From: Corynebacterium sp. p3-SID1241
GTDB taxonomy: Bacteria; Actinomycetota; Actinomycetes; Mycobacteriales; Mycobacteriaceae
Assembly (NCBI GenBank): GCA_025144025.1
Contig: JALXWS010000011.1
Location: 1-64,000 of the forward strand
Reading direction: 5' to 3'
Length of the DNA: 64,000 bases
Shown: positions 52,914 to 60,182 of the stretch, one piece after another
Layout of the letters: each line of letters starts with the position of its first letter
How positions within the stretch are numbered: position 1 is the first letter of the stretch
The notes under the pieces: generated by a model
Seen by the model: the letters and a program-made list of their open reading frames with translations, nothing else
Told to the model about the DNA's origin: nothing
Databases searched by the model: none
Position numbers and translations under genes: made by a program

Positions 52914-53881
52914 TAGTAGTAGTACGGGAAGCTATCCCAATTAGGCTCGCGCTTTTCTAGGAAGGACTCCTTGCCCTCGACGGCCTCGTCGGTCATATAG
53001 GCCAGGCGGGTGGCCTCGCCGGCGAAGACCTGCTGGCCCATAAGCCCATCATCGGTGAGGTTGAAGGCGAACTTCAGCATGCGCTGGGCAGTGGGGGACT
53101 TCATGTTGATCTCTTGACCCATGCGGATCGCGGCATCTTCGAGCTCGCCGTGGTCCGCGACCTCATTGACCGCGCCCATCTCGTACATGCGTTGGGCATC
53201 GTAGGTGCGGCCCAAGAAGAAGATCTCGCGGGCGAATTTCTGGCCCACCATCTTGGCCAGATACGCCGAGCCATAGCCCGCATCAAAAGATCCCACGTCC
53301 GCGTCCGTCTGCTTGAAGCGCGCCTCTTGGTGGGAGGCGACCGTCATATCGCAGACCACGTGCAGCGAGTGTCCGCCGCCGGCGGCCCAACCATTGACCA
53401 CGGCGATAACTACCTTGGGCATGGTGCGGATAAGGCGCTGGACCTCGAGGATATGCAAGCGACCGCCCTCCACCTTCTCGCGGGCGGTGTCGACCGTGGA
53501 TTCATCCGCGGTGGCGTCATCATGGGCGTGCTCAGTGGCGTAGCGGTATCCGGAGCGGCCGCGAATGCGCTGGTCGCCGCCGGAACAAAACGCCCAGCCG
53601 CCATCCTTTTCGGACGGGCCATTGCCGGTGAGCAAGATCGTGCCCACATCCGGCGTGCGGCGGGCGTGATCCAAGGTGCGGTAGAGCTCGTCTACGGTAT
53701 GCGGACGAAACGCATTGCGTACCTCCGGGCGGTCGAAGGCGATGCGCACGATGCCGTTCTTGCGGCCCTCGCCGTTGAGCCGGTGATAGGTGATATCCGT
53801 AAGGTCTTCAAACCCCTCTACGGAATGCCACAACTCCGGCTGGAACGGATTATCGGTGCTATATTTTCTCTGCTCGCTCAT
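52913..53881 (-). CDS. menB: 1,4-dihydroxy-2-naphthoyl-CoA synthase
   Basis: MenB closes the second ring of the naphthoquinone from o-succinylbenzoyl-CoA. The 322-residue crotonase-fold protein has RPEVRNAFRPHTVDEL near residue 60, the oxyanion hole FCSGGDQRIRG, GWAAGGGHSLHVVCD, and FDAGYGSAYLAKMVG, and ends with the usual WDSFPYYY. I use the ATG at 53881 (MSEQRKYSTDNPF); the longer frame from 54034 extends into a hairpin-rich non-coding segment. Confidence 0.93.
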   Translation of the reverse strand: MSEQRKYSTDNPFQPELWHSVEGFEDLTDITYHRLNGEGRKNGIVRIAFDRPEVRNAFRPHTVDELYRTLDHARRTPDVGTILLTGNGPSEKDGGWAFCSGGDQRIRGRSGYRYATEHAHDDATADESTVDTAREKVEGGRLHILEVQRLIRTMPKVVIAVVNGWAAGGGHSLHVVCDMTVASHQEARFKQTDADVGSFDAGYGSAYLAKMVGQKFAREIFFLGRTYDAQRMYEMGAVNEVADHGELEDAAIRMGQEINMKSPTAQRMLKFAFNLTDDGLMGQQVFAGEATRLAYMTDEAVEGKESFLEKREPNWDSFPYYY

Positions 53882-54174
53882 AACGGCCAGCTTAGTGGCA
53901 AAAGAAGAATAGTCCCCATTCCCAACCCTCACCCACACACACTGCCCAGCAGGCTGGTAATAATCAATGCGCGATACTGCGAGGTTGTTGCCCCGCACAA
54001 TACCCGTGTACGCCATACCAGCGCGGTACTCCATGCCATGGGGAGACTCGAACTCCCCGCCCCTTAAAGCGCTAAAGGGGGCCTGTGTCCCAGGATTTTC
54101 CCCTCCAGGGTGGGGGCCTGCTCGCTGCAGGCGTGTGGGCTACCATCGCGCGCTTTACGTAGCGCGCGATATGA
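53882..54174. other. Hairpin-rich non-coding stretch upstream of menB
   Basis: This 293-bp stretch has no convincing gene. Between 54040 and 54096 three small hairpins follow one another on the minus strand: CCTG/CAGG, CCCCTT/AAGGGG and GGGAG-TTCGAGT-CTCCC, the last looking like a tRNA T-arm. A perfect GC-rich palindrome (ATCGCGCGC at 54145-54153, GCGCGCGAT at 54162-54170) lies next to the stop of the DIP1984 gene. Some of these may act as terminators or as a structured menB leader. Confidence 0.45.
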
Positions 54175-54636
54175 CTATCCGTTTTTCAGTTCGGTATTCC
54201 AGTTCAGCTGCTGAATGCGGGTATCCAGCTCGCGGTACTGCTTAGATAGATCGTCGACACGCTTGCGCATATCCGCCACCGGGATGGTGGAGACAAACTT
54301 AATCTCGTTGCGGGAATAACGATCCGAGCGCGTGCCCGCCCGCTGTGCTAGATCGTGGTAGATGCGGCGCTTGCGCAAGAGGCCGTCGCGAAGCGCGAGG
54401 GCCTCCATCAAGTTCCTCTTCTCATCAAAGGCGGTGGCGATATTCGTCGCATTGATGGCCTGCACCAGCTCATCGATGCGCCCGGCTACGCCATCGAGCT
54501 CGCGCAGCAGCTCCTGCGGATCCTCCTCCGGGGTATCGCCCTCCTGCACGCGAACCACGGTGAGCAGCCGCTCATGCAGGCTATTGAGACGCTCCTGCGC
54601 CTGGGCGCGCTCCGCCAATGCCTCAGCTAGCAGCAT
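54175..54636 (-). CDS. DIP1984 family protein
   Basis: A 153-residue cytoplasmic, almost all-helical protein of the DIP1984 family, named after a C. diphtheriae gene. It is rich in charged heptad-like helices (MLLAEALAERAQAQERLN, then RIDELVQAINATN and RRIYHDLAQRAG). The function is unknown; databases sometimes call it septicolysin-like without firm evidence. The ATG at 54636 has a perfect AAAGGAGG site, so the longer open frame is rejected. It borders the CRISPR array. Confidence 0.85.
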   Translation of the reverse strand: MLLAEALAERAQAQERLNSLHERLLTVVRVQEGDTPEEDPQELLRELDGVAGRIDELVQAINATNIATAFDEKRNLMEALALRDGLLRKRRIYHDLAQRAGTRSDRYSRNEIKFVSTIPVADMRKRVDDLSKQYRELDTRIQQLNWNTELKNG

Positions 54637-54824
54637 AATTCCTCCTTTATCGGTATAGGTTCTCAAAATAGCGCAGAGCGGGGGAGGGGTCAATGGTTGG
54701 TGGAGGTAATTTCCAAGCTTCGGAGAAGCTAAACAGCAAAGCTAGTCTTCACTATTCCTGATAGATTTCCGCAGGAATCGGACCCGGCAAACGAACGCCT
54801 CTGGGGCAGTTCATGATTGCTGGG
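54637..54824. other. Upstream flank of the CRISPR array with a degenerate repeat unit
   Basis: This 188-bp stretch holds the DIP1984 promoter region and a small hairpin (AGCTTC/GAAGCT, 54716-54730). At 54734-54769 lies a segment whose last 20 or so bases closely match the 3' half of the CRISPR repeat (ending CCTGATAGATTTC). After 31 nt, CTGGGGCAGTTCAT (54801-54814) resembles the 5' half of the repeat. Together they look like a decayed repeat-spacer-repeat unit. Confidence 0.6.
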
Positions 54825-55306
54825 TCTGGGGTTCAGTTCTCATTACCCCTGATAGACTTCTTAGAGTTGAGGGCAAAGGCGGGCACGTGCTGGGGTTCAG
54901 TTCTCATTACCCCTGATAGACTTCGATGTGGAATCCGTCGATATGAATTATCGCTGGGGTTCAGTTCTCATTACCCCTGATAGACTTCACCTTCAAGTTG
55001 CCTTGAATGCGCAAGAGCTGGGGTTCAGTTCTCATTACCCCTGATAGACTTCCTGTGAGCGCATGGCAGTGGCACTTACCGCTGGGGTTCAGTTCTCATT
55101 ACCCCTGATAGACTTCCGGCCGCATTCCGCGACTAGCGGAAATGCTGGGGTTCAGTTCTCATTACCCCTGATAGACTTCCAACCTTGTTGATGGTGTCGG
55201 CCAGGTAGCTGGGGTTCAGTTCTCATTACCCCTGATAGACTTCACGAGTTCGCGCACGAGTTCTTTAGGCGCTGGGGTTCAGTTCTCATTACCCCTGATA
55301 GACTTC
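54825..55306 (+). CRISPR. Type II-C CRISPR array, 8 intact repeats and 7 full spacers
   Basis: Eight copies of a 36-bp repeat start at 54825, 54889, 54953, 55017, 55081, 55144, 55208 and 55271. The repeat starts GCTGGGGTTCAG, continues TTCTCATTACCCC and ends TGATAGACTTC; the first copy has T instead of G at position 1, and otherwise I see no variation. Spacers are 27-28 nt, all different. The 5' half pairs with the tracrRNA anti-repeat, so crRNAs are read on the + strand, toward and opposite to cas2. An extended -10-like TGATAGACT at each repeat's 3' end could start a crRNA within every spacer, as shown for Neisseria II-C arrays. Confidence 0.97.
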
Positions 55307-55341
55307 AGTGCGGTCGAAAAACGGCCGTTTAACTGGGGTTT
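55307..55341 (+). repeat. Terminal short spacer and truncated CRISPR repeat
   Basis: After the eighth repeat comes a 25-nt spacer-like segment, then ACTGGGGTT (55332-55340), the first 9 positions of the repeat with A in place of G; the rest of the repeat has been lost. This is the trailer-type end of the array and lies 16 bp before the cas2 stop. Confidence 0.75.
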
Positions 55342-55356
55342 ATTTGGCGATCGCCG

Positions 55357-55686
55357 TTAAAAAATTAGCAATTGAGCGGGCTTCTCTTCTATCTGAGCTG
55401 GCTCAGATTTGGAAAACCGGATAGCTTTTGCCCACTGGTTGTCGGTAATTGAAACAATCCTAATATCTCCGCCGTCTGGAAGTTCTGTTTTTATTTGTTT
55501 AACTGTTGCTGCGATCCGGGAGGCTAACGGGAAATATTGAACGTATACGCTCAACTGGGAGCGGCAGAATCCGAGATCGAGGAGATGGTTTCGGAATCTA
55601 TTTGCTTCTTTACTTTGTGACTTGGTTTTCACTGGCAGGTCAAACATCACTACGCACCACATGGGCTCGCTATCCTTCGCTGGCAT
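55357..55686 (-). CDS. cas2: CRISPR-associated endonuclease Cas2 (type II)
   Basis: Cas2 forms the structural core of the Cas1-Cas2 spacer integrase. The 109-residue protein has the ferredoxin-like start MWCVVMFDLPVKTKSQSK with the conserved aspartate, QLSVYVQYFPLA as the central strand, and IRIVSITDNQWAKA. The start overlaps cas1 by 17 bp; the internal Met at residue 9 (55662) would avoid overlap and is an alternative. It is the last gene of the cas operon. Confidence 0.93.
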   Translation of the reverse strand: MPAKDSEPMWCVVMFDLPVKTKSQSKEANRFRNHLLDLGFCRSQLSVYVQYFPLASRIAATVKQIKTELPDGGDIRIVSITDNQWAKAIRFSKSEPAQIEEKPAQLLIF

Positions 55687-56584
55687 TTATGACACCTTCC
55701 CATCGAGGAACGCTAAGGTCGCGGACTGCTCCTTCAACGTAAAGTCCGTAGTGCTGTCCAAACTCTTGAAAAACAGTGCTTAAAGTTTTTCCAGAACTAT
55801 TGAAAGCACCATTCATGTGCTCTGAAATTGCTGATTTTTGAGCGGGGCCTAATGGTTGTCCGTATTGGATATCGGTAAACACTATCTGGTCAATCATAGG
55901 CCGGAACGGCTCCATTAGATCGTCCACCAGAGCCCAGCTATTTCCACGTCCACGATGAAATACTCCAAGTGTTCCCGATAGTCCTGCTCCTGCTATTGCC
56001 CGTATGCCGTGGCCACGTAGGAGCGTATATCCGTAGTCAAGAGCCGAATTCCATCCTGGGTCTCCTGCACCAGGGATCCGAGAGAAAGCCTTATCGCGAG
56101 AAATGAAAGACCAGTATTTCCTCGCGGCTTGGGCTTCAACATTCTCGGGATCTCCAGATCTGATAGATCGTGAGAGTTTTAAAAGTTCTGGGCCTCCTGG
56201 CAATTCCAAGGCCTTAAGGACTGAAGCCTGACCGTAAATTTTCGAAGCGACGATTCGCGTCCATGCTTGTTTCTTTTTGGGAATTGACAGTTGGGATTGG
56301 GATTGCTGGCGGGCACCAGTTCTCGAATGACCACCCCACGGGTAGGCACCAGAGACTGGTATATTTCGCCAGTCGCAAACCAAGAGAGCGATGTCGTACT
56401 CGCTAAACTTTTGCAGTACAGCGCCGCTAATTGAGGCCTTAGTTCCAATGAGGACAATAGTGATTTGAGAGAGAGGAACTTGCACCTCAGGTGATTCATC
56501 GCGCTGGATGACGAGTTGTCCTCGAGAGTACTTAAGTGATCCGTGGAAATTTAGGCAATCGACTACTCGCCATCCTGGGTTCAT
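55670..56584 (-). CDS. cas1: CRISPR-associated endonuclease Cas1 (type II)
   Basis: Cas1 is the catalytic subunit of spacer integration. The 304-residue protein shows the type II Cas1 pattern: an N-terminal beta domain (LSQITIVLIGTKASISGAVL) and an all-alpha catalytic domain with NVEAQAARKYW, where E is the first metal ligand, then ALDYGYTLLRGHG and HRGRGNSWALVDDLMEPFRP with the conserved His and acidic residues. It starts 3 bp after the cas9 stop. No csn2 or cas4 is present, which is the type II-C definition. Confidence 0.95.
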   Translation of the reverse strand: MNPGWRVVDCLNFHGSLKYSRGQLVIQRDESPEVQVPLSQITIVLIGTKASISGAVLQKFSEYDIALLVCDWRNIPVSGAYPWGGHSRTGARQQSQSQLSIPKKKQAWTRIVASKIYGQASVLKALELPGGPELLKLSRSIRSGDPENVEAQAARKYWSFISRDKAFSRIPGAGDPGWNSALDYGYTLLRGHGIRAIAGAGLSGTLGVFHRGRGNSWALVDDLMEPFRPMIDQIVFTDIQYGQPLGPAQKSAISEHMNGAFNSSGKTLSTVFQEFGQHYGLYVEGAVRDLSVPRWEGVINASEG

Positions 56585-56587
56585 AAG

Positions 56588-59500
56588 CTATTCAGCCTTC
56601 CACGTAGTGGGCAAATGAGCTGCGCTGGTGAGCCTTACTCGGCCAAGAGAATCCCGTCTGATGATCGTCACTTTTCCCTTGGAAAAGAGTTGATTTATGG
56701 AGGGACGCCAGCCACGGCTATCGATAATCTTTTTGGCTCCTTCCGGAGCAGAATCCTTTAGACCCTCAGAACTGAACTGAAGAGGGCGTAATCGCAGCTG
56801 TGACTCCGAATAGAATCCGTCTACTCGCCAGCGGGAGACCTGCCCAAACTCACTCTGCATTTCAGCAATCTGTCCGGTGTTGAATTTCGAAGTGTCGACG
56901 AAAATTTCATCATCGACGACTATCCACCCCAAATACTCGGCAGTGCCCTCTGCTAGCGCTTTCCGGAGCTTTGGCTCAGCTTGGCGAACCGACATTGTCT
57001 GCGGCTTCAATTCGACAGAGAAGAGGTCTTCGTTTCGGTTTCGGTTGAGGTCATGGTTATAAACGCGGAGCATGCAGTAAACAGGTTTACTTTTGCCCTG
57101 AATCTTATAAATTCGCGCATGGTGAAAGCGGCTGAGTTCTGCATATCCGCCACGAAGCTTGATAGCACCAGCTCCGACGGGAAATACCTCAATTTCGTCG
57201 TCGGCGTCGTACCATGTGCCATTGACTCGAATTCTGCGGTTCGGGTTTGCTGGCAGTCCGGACTCTCCATCGAAATCATCTTCACGAGTTAAGGCGCACC
57301 ACAGTGCTTCGGTAGAAGCACGATCAATATCGGTAGCGGAAATCGCATCACCAAGCCGTACTTTCTTTAGTTTTCCAATCGTGTCCTCGTGTGCTCGGCC
57401 ATTGCCAAGCCGAAGTCGGATATTCGAAGTGACAACGATTCGGTCGTCATCTAAAGCTTCCTGAAGTAGAAGCGCTAGCTTCTGCATTTTTGGAAGCCAC
57501 GCATTCCAAGCTGCTCGGTGCGCATCATCGGCCCCCGTGAATTCCTTCCATTGAGGAGCAGCTTGTACAAGCTCTGCCTCGCGCTTCTTATTTGAGCGAA
57601 TAGCAAGAGTTTCTGCCACGTAGTTCTGGGTAAAAGCAATTACAGCAGCGTCTACAGCGTGATGACGCCGATCTAGGCGTGACTTTCCTGTGCCGTCGAT
57701 GAACCGCAACTTATTGGAGATTCCAGCTGCTCGACGTGCATCGGCTGTCAATGAACCGCGGTAGACGTTAACCACGGTGCCGCTGTCAGAGAACCTTTGG
57801 GCCACTCGTCCTCGCAATTCGTTTGCCATCCACGCGACGGATTCCATAGACCGCGCATCGAGGGGCTCATCCACGGCCGTTCGCTTTAGCCTCTCACAAA
57901 CATTGTTGCGGAATTTCTTGAAATCCTTGGCGGACATACCCGAATCTTCTGCCCAATGACGAGTCCGATCTAGGGCTTCTTTAACGCTGACTCCGGGGAT
58001 GCTCACTTTTGACGCCCAAGCTGCGAATGGAATATTTCTTTTAGACAGATTGCACCGGTGGCATACGGCTACGAGATTATCCCTGGTATTGGTAGACCCT
58101 TCACCTGCGCGTGGAACGATATGGTCCATTTCGCAAGTGGTATAGGTGATGGGCGAGCCGCAATATGCACACTGACAGTTTTGACGCTGTACGGACTGGA
58201 ATCGCCATAGGTCAGAACTGCGGGGCTTGCCTTCTATTCCGAGTCTCTCTTGCATGTCCTGAAAGAGCTTCTGATTGCGTTGATAGCGGGCGTTATTTTC
58301 GCGGTCGATTTCGTTAGCTTTGGACTTGCTTACAAAACCGTCACGGACGTGTTCAATAACTACCGATTTCGGAACTCCCCATTCATCAGCCGCTGCTTCT
58401 AGCCACCGAGCGACACCCTTGAGAACGCGATCGACGGCGGGGTTTCCTACTGGTTCACCAATTCTCGGGGCAGGAGGTGTCCAGTCTTTAGAAATGTTGA
58501 ACTCGGCTAGACGGGCTTCATAAAGATCTAGATTTTCATCCATCATGCGATTGGTTAAGCGCATAAGGGTGTCTTCGCTGTATGCTGCGCGCCCCATTGG
58601 AAGGTGGAGAGAGTCGAGCTTTTCCTGTTCTTTTTCGTCGAGATCAGCGAAGAAGGCTTGGACTTGAGCTCCAGCGGGAGAGTCAAAATCTTCTACATCC
58701 GCATTCGATAGGGATTTAAGCATCGCGGCACGCTCATCATCGGTGGCGGCTTCCCACCATCGGGCAAGAGGACGTACTTTACATCCGAGTATGGTTCGGT
58801 TCGTGTCGTGCGTTGGGGGCTTCGCACCAGCTCGTTCTCCGTCATCTGTCATTACGGCGGTTCCCCGTAGCTCACCACGGTCGATTTTCAGAATTTCGGA
58901 GATATCCAACCACGAGGCTTCTTTCTTATGGGAAAGATTGACCAGATAATTGAAGACTATGAGGCGTTCTTCGCGGTTGAGTCGAGAAGAATGCCCATCA
59001 CGAGGAATACGGAGATTTCCCGTAAGGGCAGCGATTCGGTACTGCTGGAATGCATCTGATGCTTTGAGCGCACGAGGTAAATTCGGTTGTAGAGGGTCTT
59101 TCCCAACCCGACCTAACTGCGCTCCTTTAGGGGATTCTGCGGCAAAGACGAGATCGAGAAGTTGCTTTCTTAAGGGATCGTCTATTTTCTGAACGCGGCA
59201 GATTTCATTGATTTCGCGAGCATGGTCGATCTGGTGCAAACGCGCAGAGATGACTGCCTGCTTAATTTCTTCTGAGGGTTTCTTTTTGTCTTTTTGTTTG
59301 CCTCCGCCGCGGAGCCGATCCTTGCCTAGTTGGGCGAATGAAATGAGCTGGCCAACGGTGACGTCTTCCGGAATCTTTCGACCGGAGGATACCTCGAGTT
59401 CTTTGCGAACCTGTTGAAACGCGTCGCTTGGAGCTCCTGGGGAGTATAGGCTCGTCACTTTCCAATATGGGTTTCGCCATCCACGATGGTTGGCAATGTG

Positions 59501-59887
59501 GCGCAGGGCAACAGAAAGATATTCACCACGTTGCTGGTCGCTTTCGATGTATTTATTAACTAAAGCGATACGTGCTTTCCATGGAAAATACGGGTCGGGA
59601 TAATGCTCGAAAGGGTAAGTTTCCCATCTTCGTGCCTTGAGAAACTTTTCCAGCTTTATTGTGCGGTGACGGCGTCGACGATACAAACGACGTGTACGCC
59701 GAGCGACGCCGGAAGAAGCCAGTCTTGTGACAGCTCGCTTTTGCTGATCCGGATCGACTCCCGAATCATGAATCAGTGAAACTGCGCTCAAAATTTCGAT
59801 CGGTTGATCGTTTTCGTCCACCTCAATGGCAGTGCAACCGAGCGAATAGGTGCCTACATCGATTCCTACACGATATGAAAGAGACAA
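56588..59887 (-). CDS. cas9: Type II-C Cas9 RNA-guided endonuclease
   Basis: A 1,099-residue Cas9 that cuts DNA matched by a crRNA-tracrRNA pair. All catalytic residues are present: D10 in RuvC-I (VGIDVGTYSLG), an Arg-rich bridge helix (VARRTRRLYRRRRHR), E512 in RuvC-II (VVIEHVRDG), H589 in the HNH domain (MDHIVPRAGEGSTN, with flanking CxxC pairs), and H743 and D746 in RuvC-III (HHAVDAAVI). The start is a TTG at 59887 with AAAGGA 10 nt upstream; the longer in-frame ATG at 59944 lies inside the tracrRNA gene and is rejected. The length suits the compact II-C class (C. diphtheriae Cas9 is similar). Base composition is lower in GC than its neighbours, suggesting transfer. Confidence 0.96.
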   Translation of the reverse strand: MSLSYRVGIDVGTYSLGCTAIEVDENDQPIEILSAVSLIHDSGVDPDQQKRAVTRLASSGVARRTRRLYRRRRHRTIKLEKFLKARRWETYPFEHYPDPYFPWKARIALVNKYIESDQQRGEYLSVALRHIANHRGWRNPYWKVTSLYSPGAPSDAFQQVRKELEVSSGRKIPEDVTVGQLISFAQLGKDRLRGGGKQKDKKKPSEEIKQAVISARLHQIDHAREINEICRVQKIDDPLRKQLLDLVFAAESPKGAQLGRVGKDPLQPNLPRALKASDAFQQYRIAALTGNLRIPRDGHSSRLNREERLIVFNYLVNLSHKKEASWLDISEILKIDRGELRGTAVMTDDGERAGAKPPTHDTNRTILGCKVRPLARWWEAATDDERAAMLKSLSNADVEDFDSPAGAQVQAFFADLDEKEQEKLDSLHLPMGRAAYSEDTLMRLTNRMMDENLDLYEARLAEFNISKDWTPPAPRIGEPVGNPAVDRVLKGVARWLEAAADEWGVPKSVVIEHVRDGFVSKSKANEIDRENNARYQRNQKLFQDMQERLGIEGKPRSSDLWRFQSVQRQNCQCAYCGSPITYTTCEMDHIVPRAGEGSTNTRDNLVAVCHRCNLSKRNIPFAAWASKVSIPGVSVKEALDRTRHWAEDSGMSAKDFKKFRNNVCERLKRTAVDEPLDARSMESVAWMANELRGRVAQRFSDSGTVVNVYRGSLTADARRAAGISNKLRFIDGTGKSRLDRRHHAVDAAVIAFTQNYVAETLAIRSNKKREAELVQAAPQWKEFTGADDAHRAAWNAWLPKMQKLALLLQEALDDDRIVVTSNIRLRLGNGRAHEDTIGKLKKVRLGDAISATDIDRASTEALWCALTREDDFDGESGLPANPNRRIRVNGTWYDADDEIEVFPVGAGAIKLRGGYAELSRFHHARIYKIQGKSKPVYCMLRVYNHDLNRNRNEDLFSVELKPQTMSVRQAEPKLRKALAEGTAEYLGWIVVDDEIFVDTSKFNTGQIAEMQSEFGQVSRWRVDGFYSESQLRLRPLQFSSEGLKDSAPEGAKKIIDSRGWRPSINQLFSKGKVTIIRRDSLGRVRLTSAAHLPTTWKAE

Positions 59888-59907
59888 GGGGATAGGTCCT
59901 TTCGGAT

Positions 59908-59989
59908 AAAAAGAAAGCCGAACCCGGAGGTTCGGCTGGAGCATTCGACGTCGGAAACGAGCCGACGCTTACTGAGGTTCAATTCTCAG
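59908..59989 (-). ncRNA. tracrRNA
   Basis: Reading leftward, the anti-repeat CTGAGAATTGAACCTCAGT (59989-59971) can pair 18 consecutive bases, three of them G-U, with the first half of the CRISPR repeat. Next comes a stem CGTCGG/CCGACG (59967-59949), then a terminator hairpin of 9 bp (59937-59916) with a CGGA-type loop and TTCTTTTT. The layout matches the C. diphtheriae tracrRNA as I recall it. It runs toward cas9, and its terminator ends about 20 nt before the TTG start. Confidence 0.93.
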
Positions 59990-59994
59990 ATGTA

Positions 59995-60000
59995 ATTTTA
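59995..60000 (-). promoter_or_regulatory. Candidate -10 element for tracrRNA and cas transcription
   Basis: TAAAAT (minus strand) lies 5-6 nt before the anti-repeat, so transcription would begin close to 59989. No clear -35 element is seen. If this is the only promoter, the cas operon would be expressed by read-through of the tracrRNA terminator. Confidence 0.45.
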
Positions 60001-60182
60001 ACTCCTAATTTTGTTGAAGTCTTCATAAAACTCACTGCTCCACCCGTTTAGGGGATTTTTGGTAACTTTATGGAAGCCCCAAGGGGTATAAACAGTAAAA
60101 GACTTTGCTCGTCAATTGATTCATTGGTCTTGAAGGACTCGCTGGCTTGCGTCTGCGCTACCAAATCGGACTGGCCGCTACC
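60001..60182. other. AT-rich boundary between the CRISPR locus and menC
   Basis: This 182-bp, visibly AT-rich stretch contains no gene. It has a short palindrome GAAGTCTTC (about 60024-60032), a run GCCCCAAGGGG and, next to it, TATAAA (about 60088), which could be a rightward promoter for menC. No direct repeat or tRNA that would mark insertion of the CRISPR locus is visible. Confidence 0.45.

Noticed and set aside
54030..54105. Possible tRNA gene on the minus strand (T-arm-like GGGAG-TTCGAGT-CTCCC)
   Set aside because: The acceptor 3' strand CATGGCA has no partner upstream, the middle hairpin has no proper 7-base anticodon loop with U33, and no CCA follows.
59888..59944. N-terminal 19-residue extension of Cas9 from the ATG at 59944
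   Set aside because: It lies in the tracrRNA terminator and upper stem, has no ribosome-binding site, and would add residues before the RuvC-I strand; the TTG at 59887 has AAAGGA in place.
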